Below, piece after piece: positions 55,531 to 64,000 of a DNA stretch of 64,000 bases. The notes under the pieces were generated by a model that saw only the letters and a list, made by a program, of their open reading frames with translations, did no database searches and was not told the DNA's origin. Each line of letters opens with the position of its first letter. The first letter of the stretch is position 1. The stretch comes from Shinisaurus crocodilurus (taxonomy: Eukaryota > Chordata > Lepidosauria > Squamata > Shinisauridae). Location: the NCBI GenBank assembly GCA_021292165.1, contig CM037878.1, positions 188,541,118 through 188,605,117 of the forward strand. Direction: 5' to 3'. Made by a program: the position numbers and the translations under genes.

Positions 55531-55599
55531 ATAAAAAAAATAAATAAATCTAGGCACCTGAGAATATATTCTCTTCTGTTTTGGGACACATAAGTGCAT

Positions 55600-56630
55600 T
55601 CCCCTCTTGCTGTTTCCTTCCCAAATATGTTCAGGATCTTGTTGCAATCTTAGATGAAACCTTGAATTCAAAACCAAAAAGAATGTGGTGGGAAGGAATT
55701 CATCTGGCATCTTTCCTCCATCCTCCCTGTGGGCTTTCAATTAACAGAAGAGATATATCAAAGTCACACTCATCTTTTATGTAACCTATTAAATGCTGTG
55801 AAAAAGGATTTAAATTGGAAAGTGTAATATTGTCAAACCTAAGGAGGCTACTTGAGATCTATGTTGGCAGAAACAGAAGCAGGATTTATCCCCATGATTT
55901 ACTGCGACAAGATTTACACTTAGTGGAAATTGTCAAAGATATTTTGCCAGCTTTTCAAATAACCAGGGTAACCTTCATTCATGTTTTCATTAGTCTCATC
56001 AATGGCCTTCTTAATTAACACCAGGCTGTGACAAACAACTAGACGACAATTCTAAATATTAGTCATTTGGTGCTACCAGATGTCAGCCTGGCAATGCTGA
56101 AATTTCAACACATTTGCTTTTTTTCTTCTATGGAGAATAGCCACCCTGTCTTGAGAACTGTTTCAAAGAAGTTGATTTGAGAAGGTTGATACATCAGTTG
56201 ACAATCTTTAATCATTCTTCCACTTAAGATATACAGATAATTCTATGGTTGCTGACAGTACTTTCAAACTATTTTTGTCTGATCCCCCTGAGAAAGCAGC
56301 ACCGGAGAGCTCGGGATGACTGACAGATCTGAGAGAGTAGCAGGAACATTTTCTGTCCTATCCAGGCAACATGACTGTGGGGAATGACCTTTGTTATTAT
56401 ATGACAGAGGGTTGCAGACATGGCTAAATAAAACCTCTGTACAATATGTGTTTGTGAGCACCCAGTGGTGTTGTCCTGCTAGAACTCATGAGTAGAAATA
56501 ATCACCCATGCATCTGTTTTCCTCTCTTCACTTCCCTCTTTAAGTTTGGCGTATGTGTGGAAGTCATTCCATCTTTTTACACTATACTCTTGTGTTCTGC
56601 ATAGGCTGGTCAGGTGTCCTTTGTTGACAG
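55600..56630. other. Intronic sequence, nothing recognised
   Basis: AT-rich and without coding signal. It could be unique sequence suited to conservation tests. Confidence 0.45.
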
Positions 56631-56632
56631 GG

Positions 56633-56762
56633 GACGGTCTTCTATTTGCAGGGTTGCCAGAGGACCATCCTATTTGAAAGTCTGTCCCATCCAATTCGAC
56701 GGTCTTCTATTTGCAGGGTTGCCAGAGGACCATCCTATTTGAAAGTCTGTCCCATCCAATTC
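56633..56762. repeat. Perfect 65-bp tandem duplication
   Basis: Units 56633-56697 and 56698-56762 both start GACGGTCTTCTATTTGCAGG and end GTCTGTCCCATCCAATTC without a mismatch. Confidence 0.97.
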
Positions 56763-56873
56763 TGCTTTAAAGATAAAGAACCATAAGAACTATTTCCCAT
56801 CAACAGTGAGCACCTAGACAGCAGACTGAAATACCTTCCCTCATGCCTGGCTCACCTGGGCAGCAGGAGGAAA

Positions 56874-56911
<38 letters not shown>

Positions 56912-56940
56912 GACAGAGAGACAGACAGACGGGGGGGGGG
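56874..56940. repeat. Purine-rich compound microsatellite ending in a G run
   Basis: (GT)n, (GA)n, (GACA)n and twelve G in succession. Confidence 0.95.
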
Positions 56941-57029
56941 GGAGACGAGATGGCTCCTGTATGCATGTTTTAGCATGCAGCTGGTATCAGCCAAGGGGTG
57001 GGGCTTACAGAGCGATATTAGCCCATGAG

Positions 57030-57990
57030 GCCCCTCCCCTCGGCCTCTTTGAATTCTGGCTCCCTCCCTCCCTGTAAACAGTGTGGCCTTTGCTGATTGC
57101 TTTTTGGGGCCGAGTAGGAGTTTTTGGCCTATTGTCTTTTCACCTACTCTACACTGTAAACAGGGAAGGGTTAGTTGTTATGGTTTGTAAGTTCATTTGG
57201 TTCCATTGCTTTTTGTTAGGTTAAATCACTCACATTTCACTTGGCAGGTATGTGCAGGCACCTTTAGTTGGGGTTAAAGTTGGTGAACACCCTGAGGTAC
57301 CTTTATGGTGATAGATGATATCTGAGGCTCCCACTCAGGAGTATGAGACCCAGTGAGGAGAACAGGATTGCCTTTGAGGCTAGCTCACCTCACCTGCTCA
57401 GAGTTCTGTGGCCCCGGGAAGAGGCAACATGGGAAGGCCACCCAACACTCTAATGGAGTACTCCTGAGGGGTGGAGATCTCACAGACACCGCTCAACAGG
57501 GCTAGGATGGCTCACCCAATACACTGACAGGCTAGTGTAGATTAGGAGCCCGCACAGGTTTCCATTTGCAGATCATCTTAAATGTGGCCCAAGTTTACCC
57601 TTTATATACCTGTGTCTCGCTTCTCAATTCACCACCCCCATCCTTTCACTTGCAACAAGCAGACACACCGGTCACCTGGTCAGAGTCTTCTGCACTATGG
57701 AGAGATATACTGTATTTCTATTTAAATTATAATAATTATTTCTAAATTTGCATCTATACATATAAATTAGCACATGCAAATATTATGCAAATCACCTTTC
57801 CCTTCTTTTTTGGGTGATCCATAAGTGGCCACCATAGTTCTTCAGACTCTGAGCAATAAACATACTCTCTTCTTTCATTATATCCTGCTTGTGGCCTTCT
57901 GATGTTTATTCTTTACTGATGCTCAACCTTTAGTTGTAGGGCAGGTGGGAAGCTTAGATCTTGTTGGTTCTATGCTCTCTGGAAAATGTT
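57030..57990. other. Intronic sequence, nothing recognised
   Basis: The stretch 57050-57640 is less AT-rich than its surroundings and could be an undescribed repeat, but I see no motif or domain to classify it. Confidence 0.4.
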
Positions 57991-57998
57991 GTGACAAT

Positions 57999-58097
57999 TC
58001 CAGTGCAATATTAAGCATGTTTACTCGGAAGCAAGTTCCACTGAGTGCAATGGGACTTTATTCCCTAGTACATGTGTTTAGGATTTCAGTCTCAGGG
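57999..58097. repeat. Foldback MITE, family A
   Basis: GTGCAATATTAAGCATGTTT and ACATGTGTTTAGGATTTCAG flank TCCACTGAGTGCAATGGGAC. Confidence 0.7.
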
Positions 58098-58231
58098 AGC
58101 CAGATTTGCCATTGATGTCACTGTGCTCTGAGTTAAGAGTGTATCCAGATGACAACTTTCAACATTCATTTGTGCTAAACCGGAAGTGCAGGCTCCTTTA
58201 TTGGTGTTGATTTTTGGTTCTCCTGACAATG

Positions 58232-58274
<43 letters not shown>
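58232..58274. repeat. Microsatellite (ATC)n
   Basis: Fourteen ATC units. Confidence 0.97.
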
Positions 58275-58568
58275 TATAATAGATTCTATTATTATTATTT
58301 TGGTAGTGAAAGTATATTAGTATACATTTATCCAGAGACCATATCTGTTTTCTGTTGGTGATCATTTTTCCTTATCACCAAGAAACCTGTGACTAAAAGG
58401 AAAGTTGGGCTGTGTCTCTCCATAGATGTTAACAGAAACACATTTTCCACATTGCTCTTGAGCTGAACTACCATTTCCCTCACCCCAACCCCAGTTTTCT
58501 TATGATCTCCTCCTTTATTTCTTCCAAAACCGGGTGCATAATTCAACGAGAAGCAATTGAGAGGCCAG

Positions 58569-58767
58569 CAGTGGAGGCCGGTGGCTCCGTCAGTGGGGCT
58601 GTGCATCGGCTCCGGATTTTACTCTGAACTTATAAGGAGCTATCCATGGTGCCGAACCTATTTTTTGGCAGGGTGGTTCAGTACCATGGACAGCTCCTTT
58701 AAAGTCTGCAGTAAAATCCAGAGTGTATACACTGCCCCGCTGACATTGGAGCCACCAGCCTCCACTG
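58569..58767. mobile_element. Foldback element, GGAGGCYGGTG family, copy 2, with 8-bp duplication
   Basis: CAGTGGAGGCCGGTGGCTCC and GGAGCCACCAGCCTCCACTG are perfectly or nearly inverted ends. GAGGCCAG (58561-58568) and GAGGCAAG (58768-58775) match at 7 of 8. The interior pairs through GGAGCTATCCATGGTGCC / TACCATGGACAGCTCC. Confidence 0.92.
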
Positions 58768-58826
58768 GAGGCAAGGTGTAGGGTCTTTCTTTCCCCCCTT
58801 TCCTTTTGCATATAGTTAAGGCAGTG

Positions 58827-58930
58827 TTCTCCAACCTTGGGTCCCCAGATGTTTTTGGCCTACAACAGCTACGCTGGCTGGGGCATGCTGGGAGTTGTAG
58901 GCCAAAAACTTCTGGGGACCCAAGGTCTAA
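58827..58930. repeat. hAT-like foldback MITE, right end degraded
   Basis: CAGTGTTCTCCAACCTTGGG opens; the arms TTTTTGGCCTACAACAGC and GGAGTTGTAGGCCAAAAAC pair; the right end stops at CCCAAGGT. Confidence 0.7.
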
Positions 58931-59229
58931 GGAGAAGATACATGATGCCCATTTGCAAGACTGAGCTCAGTAGAGCCAACCTGAGATATAACCTTCCTAT
59001 GCCATGCACACGTCAACGAGGCTGGTAGTTGAATCTTATTTCAATAGTGGTGATGTGACAGCATCCTCCACAGCATCTGAGGGCAGCAGACTAGCCTAGT
59101 GGGCACAGGGCAGGTTGCATGGTACACAGAGCTCTGTCCTCCAACACCTCACCCTGCCTCCCAGCATCTGCTGGCTCTGGGGGCCATGTCACTCTGCCTA
59201 ACCTTGTGGTCCAATCTGGAGCCTTGTCC

Positions 59230-59477
59230 TTTATTTATTTGTTACATTTATATCCTGCCTTTTCCCCCTCTTGCAAGGAACCCAACGTGGCTGACATGGT
59301 CCTCCTCCTCCTCCTCCTCCTCTCCATTTTACCCTCAGAACAACCCTGTGATGAAGGTTAGTCTGAGAGTCAGTGACTGACCTAAAGTCACCCAGTGAGC
59401 TTCATGTCTGAGTGGGGACTAAACCTGGATCTCCCCAGTCCCAGTCCAACACTCTAACCACTACACCACGCTGGCTC
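59230..59477 (-). mobile_element. Sauria-type SINE, near full length
   Basis: The complement carries GTGGTGTAGTGGTTAGAG (A box), a B-box-like segment near 59420-59435, and CACTGGGTGACTTTAGGTCA. A (TCC)n run lies at 59301-59322, and the TAAATAAA tail is at 59230. Confidence 0.9.
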
Positions 59478-59489
59478 TCTTTTCCCTTC

Positions 59490-60360
59490 AACACTTGAGA
59501 AATGTCTTGTTTTTCATCCTATTGTGAATCCTGCAAGAAATTTGAATTCTTGTCAATGTGAGCTGTATGAGAGGGGTTCACATTGTCCCTTTTCAAGAAG
59601 AATGGATTCAAAGATTTATAGGGACATTAACTGTGCTGCCCTGTGATTTTTTGGTCCATGTAATATGTCTTAAAATTACACCTATTATAGATTTCTTGAG
59701 TTCCCTCAATTATTTCATTTCGCCACTCCTCTTCTTAAGAGGTGCAGCAGCAAGATTGCCATTTTGTTTTCAGTTGCGTTACAATCAGGGTTACGTTAAT
59801 CAGCTGTATTTGTTCGGCAGAGTTCAGTTTCCTTTCTTGATTGCTGAAGCCAGGGCTCCAATTCATCTGAGGCTATTCTTTAGGTTCAATTTGAATTTCT
59901 AATTTTAATTAACTCTCCCAAAGTGTCACAGAGCAACTGCTCTTTAACTCCGTGGAATGACTTGAACATGACATCCTGGATACTGGGTGCTTATTGTTAT
60001 TTTTCAAACCCTTCAGTTAAGTTTTGACTCATTATTATTTTTGTATAACTTGCCCAAAGTATGCAAGGACTGAGATTCATCCATATCTATGCCATAGAGT
60101 TAGACTGTGTTATCATTTCTGATTTCAATTAACAGGCCAAAATGGTTCTATAGACAAAAAAGTAGCTGCATTGAGTCATCGTAAATGAAGAGAGATGTCA
60201 TTTTGGATATTTCAGATTCTTGACTCATCTTTTTTACGTGTGTGTTTGTGTTTGTTTTTAACTGACCAGCAATATCAAGTATAGGAAATACATGTGAATT
60301 AGAGCTACATAAGCCTGGGGAGAAATGTCATGCACAACTGGCCGTGAAGTGAGCTCACGT
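59490..60360. other. Intronic sequence, nothing recognised
   Basis: Non-repetitive and AT-rich. An open frame at 59558-59902 encodes a hydrophobic sequence with no recognisable domain and is probably chance. Confidence 0.45.
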
Positions 60361-60364
60361 CTAC

Positions 60365-60535
60365 AATTAGCATCTATTTGTATCCTTCTTGCCTCCTAAG
60401 GCCTCACAGTTTTACAGTTAGCCACTTTTATGTTCACAACAACCCAGAGCGGTAGGTTAAGTTAAGGGAGAGTTACCAGCCTAAGGCCATCTACTGATCT
60501 CCATGACTGAGCAGGTATCTGAACCAACTGGTCAT
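60365..60535 (-). mobile_element. Decayed SINE of the Sauria type
   Basis: TTCACAACAACCCAGAGCGG, CCAGCCTAAGGCCATCTAC and CCATGACTGAGCAGG retain the order of the SINE core but with many changes. Confidence 0.5.
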
Positions 60536-60784
60536 CCCACTTCAAACCCAACTTCTGCAGACCACAGCTACAATCCCAATGAAATAATTTCATTCCACTG
60601 CTGAAATCGATGTGACTCCTGTAAATATAACCAGTGGGATTTACAAACAGAAATATTTCAAAGCTTTTTCTTGTTTACAGTTCATGTGCCTGCTCAATCA
60701 ATAGCACTGTGAACCATGCAAAGCCCTGTGTACAGTTTTTACTGGGATGTGCAACATGTCACACATGTTCAGATGAGGGAGAAA

Positions 60785-60990
60785 AATTGCCATGCTGGGT
60801 CAGACCCAAAGTCCATCTAGCGCTCTGTTTATGACAGAGTCTAGCCAAGGAAGATCACAGACTGGGCATGATAGAGAAAGCCATCTGCTGCTGTCCCAAA
60901 TAGCTGGTTTTCAGAAGCATGTCTCATAATCTGAACATGGAGTCCTTCTGAACATTTTGTCCACCTTCAGTTTATCTAATCAAGGCCTAT
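60785..60990 (-). mobile_element. CR1 LINE fragment, decayed
   Basis: GCCATGCTGGGTCAGACCCA and AAGTCCATCTAGCGCTCTGT begin the complement of the CR1 3' end; the rest is weak. Confidence 0.65.
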
Positions 60991-61091
60991 GCAAACGGTG
61001 ACCTATAAAGGCAAATACAGCATACCATTCATGTAGTGTGGTCAAACTATATGGACCAAGCAAAATTATTCAAATAGATCTAGGTATTTCT

Positions 61092-61137
<46 letters not shown>
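61092..61137. repeat. Microsatellite (ATC)n
   Basis: Fifteen ATC units. Confidence 0.97.
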
Positions 61138-61138
<1 letters not shown>

Positions 61139-61454
61139 TTGATTGATGGTCTATATTTAGCAGAATTCATGAGTGTGTATATGGCATTATTAACTTCACC
61201 CCTGCTATATTCTTGTAGTAAATATTATTGTATTAGTAAAGCAATTTAGCTGCAAGTTGATTTTATACATGTTGGATACTGTGTACATCGTATTCTTTTC
61301 TTTTCTTTTTTAATTGTTGGTATCAGTCAGTTGTGTAAGTTATTACCTGTAGACATAATACATGAATAAATCTAAATATGATGATTACTGTTGTGTGTCA
61401 TCTGCATTGCAACTGTATTCTATTTAGTCATCTTTCATGTGTGGTTTCATGTGT

Positions 61455-61516
61455 GCTGGCTGGGGAATGCTGGGAGCTGTAGGGCTTTTTTCTGTCTAAA
61501 CATGCGTAGAATTGTG
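61455..61516. repeat. Half of a foldback MITE, family B
   Basis: GGGAATGCTGGGAGCTGTAG, TTTTTTCTGTCTAAACATGC and GTAGAATTGTGCTCC are one arm only. It abuts the LINE fragment that starts at 61516. Confidence 0.65.
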
Positions 61517-62000
61517 CTCCACTGAGCATCCTAGCTGCTGCATTCTGCACTAGCTGAAGCTTCCAAACCAGGTGCAAGAGCAGCCCCACAAAGAGTGCAT
61601 TACATTAATTGTGAGGTTACCACTACATGGATCACCATGGCTAGGCTATCTCTATCCAGGAATGGGCATCGTTGATGCACTAGCTGAAGTTAATACTGGG
61701 CACTCTGCACCACCGAGGTCACCTGGGCTTCCAGTGACAAGGGTGGATCCAGGAGCACCCCAAACTATGAACCTGCTTCTTCAGAGGGAGTAGAACTCCC
61801 TCCAGACTGGGCAATTCCCAGACCATGCAGAGAATAATGCTTGTTTGGGGCTATGCTTTTTTGTTTTGTGTCAAGACATAGCTTTGTCCTTTCCCATAGG
61901 ATCTCTGTCTTATTAGGACTCAGCTTCAATTTATTAGCCCTCATCCAACCCATAACTGCATCCAGGCACCAGTTCAGAACATGTACAGCCTCTCCTGATT
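61516..62000 (-). mobile_element. L2/CR1-group LINE fragment
   Basis: The minus strand encodes MGWMRANKLKLSPNKTEILW, matching GWMGRNMLKLNPDKTEVLLV of the 40.2 kb LINE, and the downstream text (GTTGATGCACTAGCTGAAG complement) follows the same order. Decayed. Confidence 0.85.
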
Positions 62001-62104
62001 CATATATCGCAGAGAAATAGATTTGTGGGCATGTTTTATTTATTCATTAACTTTTATATTCTGCCTTTTGACCAAGTTGGCTCCCAAAGTGGCTTACAGC
62101 AGCT

Positions 62105-62195
62105 AGGCTGCAGTCAGTTCCCAATTACGTGATAATAACCCTGCTTGAACTCAGTGGGAATTACTTATGGGTAGATAGCTAAAGGATCGCACAGT
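62105..62195. repeat. Foldback MITE, family A, decayed
   Basis: GGCTGCAGTCAGTTCCCAAT and CTAAAGGATCGCACAGTC flank GCTTGAACTCAGTGGGAATT. Confidence 0.5.
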
Positions 62196-63111
62196 CAGTC
62201 TGCAAAAAGGTTCAACATGCTAAGTATGTGTGGAGTGGGGGTGGGTGGGCCAAACCAGTTCAGGTCAGATTGGTTTGGCCTGGACTAGTACCGTTTCAGC
62301 TGTCATTTTGGCACTGAAATGAGAAGACATTTTCAGGGTGGAGATCTACCCCAAATGGTGCGGGAGGCATGCTTATCTTTGATGGTTTTTTCTTTACACT
62401 TTAAAAAGCACTGTCTCTCTGCACAGCAAGAGAGGAAGAGAGTGAGTGTCTTGGGGCAGTTGGTAGACAGCTGCCTGCCACCATTATTCTCCTCTCAAAG
62501 AATAATGTGGAGACAATACTGGTGGGTTGGGGTTATGTTTTTTTGTCTTGTGTCAAGACATAGCTCTGGCCCTTCTGAAAGGAGAATGGTGGATGGCAGC
62601 TGGCTGCTCCCAGGAGTTCACTCTCTCTTGCTATGTGGAGAGAGTGAGCACAATTTTTAAACTGAGAAGAATGGGAATAGTAAAAGATAGCCCTCCCCCA
62701 ATGGTAATTCCCCCCTGAAAAAATAACCAGTGCCCCCATATTCATCTGCATCTGAAAAGGACCGCTTTGGCTCAGCTCTAATGTGGAAGTGTTTATCATA
62801 CTCTATGTGGATAGTGTCATTCATTATACGGTTTAGTCACTAGGTGACCCTGGACTTAGTCCTCTCTGGATGGAGTCAGAGGTTTCCGGTTAATGTTCTT
62901 TTCTCATTGGAGAGGGGCAATAAAAGTTCTTGTCCAGTTTCTGGGATTTTGTGTCCTTGGAGACTGTTTCCTCTGGTCCCTGGTAGTTGATGTCATAGTT
63001 CCAGGATCTTCCTTCCACCGGGAGGGGACAAAAGGAGCTGCAGATGGCCTCAGGAGCTGGCTGTTGGTAAACATACTAATCCATCGAAGCAGCCTTTCCA
63101 TTTATCTATGG

Positions 63112-63246
63112 CAGGGATGGGCAACTTTTGGCCTCCAGAAGTTTAGGCCTACAGTTCCCATCAGCCCTAGCCAGCAAAGCCAGTGGCGAAGAATGATGGG
63201 AGTTGTATGTCAAGACATCTGGAGGGCCACAAGTTTCCCACCCCTG
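63112..63246. mobile_element. hAT-like non-autonomous element with degenerate 8-bp duplication
   Basis: CAGGGATGGGCAACTTTTGG ... CCACAAGTTTCCCACCCCTG. Flanks ATCTATGG (63104-63111) and ATCTACAG (63247-63254) match at 6 of 8. Confidence 0.85.
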
Positions 63247-63359
63247 ATCTACAGAGTCTTCTGGTCCCTGGCAGATGAAGACACAGTCCAGGTTACAGGT
63301 TCTTTTCTCCAGGGAAGAGCAGAAGGAGATACAGATGGAACAGTGTCCCAGTACTAATG

Positions 63360-64000
63360 ACATTGCGCATAAGACATAAGACAATGGTGTGCAATGTAAC
63401 TAGTGCTTGCTAATGACACAGTGAAAAATGAAATGGAATTCCTTTATTTGCATCGGCCACAGGCCTTAGCATTTGAAATAAAATATACAGAGATTTAAAA
63501 AAAAAACAAAGTTATACTTGACTAAAATTACCTTAGTGATGTTCTAAAATTTACATTAGATAAAAATACCATGATTAGTACATAGTTCTTCACACATAAA
63601 TAAAATAAATAAAAAACAGATAAACTTCTGCTCATTCAAAAAACTGTAAGAAATTAGGACTCTGATAAAATGATAGATCTTATTTTAATAGCACCTGGTA
63701 AAAAATTTACCGTTTTTGCTGTGACCTGTTTATTTTGATCTGCAAGGGAAAAAAACCCTTTGATTTGCCACCAAAATTCAGCAGCGGCAAAAAAATTACC
63801 ATGTTTTTGCCACTGCACTACCAAATTTCAGCAAAGAATTGCTGCTTTCCTCAATTGCACCAGCAACTGCTAGTTACATTGTGCAAACATTGGTTTATAC
63901 CAGTGTATCATCATTAGCGCTAGTGCTGGGACACCGTTGTATGCTACCAAAAGATGAAATACAGAGTCTTGTTTACCAGTGTATGCACAGCATGAACCAA
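63360..64000. other. Intronic sequence, nothing recognised
   Basis: AT-rich and unique-looking. GCTAGTGCTGGGACACCG (63919) partly echoes GTGTCCCAGTACTAATGAC (63341) in inverted orientation, and TGCAATGTAACTAGTGCTTG (63391) echoes GCTAGTTACATTGTGCAA (63869) in inverted orientation, so the end pieces form a loose inverted pair about 500 bp apart. Confidence 0.4.

Larger units (their letters stand above)
53230..55595 (+). mobile_element. Penelope-like retroelement remnant with inverted terminal segments
   Basis: Penelope-like elements encode a telomerase-related RT and a GIY-YIG endonuclease. Decayed + strand coding runs in the expected order: 54361-54430 KKGVAMGCAMALEVANLYM (RT motif GVAMGxxMAP..ANLYM), 54608-54660 TFLDIMV-KSQNRLHTSVY then TDKNSY, 54785-54830 EADVLRDQFCNRGYP, 55027-55095 ITFKRTKNVEDWLVHSKTNY, and 55128-55170 GHHPCGHCVYCKYT (the Cys-rich linker before GIY-YIG). 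Many stops and shifts make it dead, and the GIY-YIG domain is absent. The ends, 53237-53345 and 55478-55592, are inverted copies (CTCAGGTGCCTG... / ...AGGCACCTGAGAATATATTC) and hold hammerhead-like cores. Later insertions at 54064 and 55206 sit inside. Confidence 0.82.
31229..64000 (+). other. GABRG3: GABRG3 intron 2, 5' part (continues beyond window)
   Basis: The sequence after the exon 2 donor holds no open frame resembling the next exon, expected to be about 68 nt encoding an IKP...YVNSIGP-like segment. GABRG3 is known for very large introns, so the rest of the window is taken as intron 2. A short exon could be missed by eye. Confidence 0.7.

Noticed and set aside
59558..59902. 114-codon hydrophobic open frame in intron 2
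   Set aside because: No similarity to gamma-3 exons or any family I know; hydrophobic composition is expected from T-rich DNA.
31229..64000. GABRG3 exon 3
   Set aside because: No segment encoding an IKP...YVNSIGP-like stretch with flanking AG/GT was recognised by eye; a profile search would be decisive.

Overview
This is non-coding-rich vertebrate nuclear DNA, most likely from a squamate reptile (lizard or snake). The repeat landscape points there: CR1 and L2-like LINE pieces, tRNA-derived SINEs of the Sauria type with a GTAATAATAATAAATA-like tail, a SINE whose body is derived from 5S rRNA, Penelope-like debris, and many short hAT-like and Tc1/mariner-like non-autonomous DNA elements. Species cannot be read from the window.

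The only host gene I can support is the 5' end of GABRG3 (GABA-A receptor gamma-3 subunit) on the + strand. A CpG-rich island at about 16.75-18.45 kb holds the promoter and 5' UTR. Coding exon 1 (18448-18500) encodes the signal peptide. Intron 1 is 12.6 kb. Coding exon 2 (31080-31228) encodes the mature N-terminus up to RPDIG, and the rest of the window (31229 to the end) is intron 2. The phases of the two exons join cleanly. I did not recognise exon 3, nor the GABRA5 gene that usually lies upstream.

Almost everything else is mobile-element sequence. 0-16.7 kb (upstream): an internally deleted CR1, L2-like 3' fragments, foldback elements, a 67-bp-arm hairpin, and two inverted-repeat remnants with hammerhead-like cores. 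18.5-31 kb (intron 1): CR1 inserted into CR1, two Tc1/mariner-like MITEs, hAT-like MITEs with clear 8-bp target duplications, Sauria and 5S SINEs. 31.2-64 kb (intron 2): a nearly complete but broken L2/CR1-group LINE (about 40.23-44.6 kb, minus strand) with endonuclease and reverse transcriptase; an ACTCG-rich hAT-like element; a SINE broken by a CR1 and by a 700-bp hAT-like element; and a Penelope-like retroelement remnant (53.2-55.6 kb) bounded by inverted terminal segments carrying hammerhead-like cores.

The elements do not form a functional system together. They record successive insertions, and the nesting gives a relative age order. I see no evidence for an unknown protein-coding system. 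The observations most worth checking are the hammerhead-like motifs in inverted pairs, the 5S/CR1 chimeric SINE, and the 6.24 kb hairpin.
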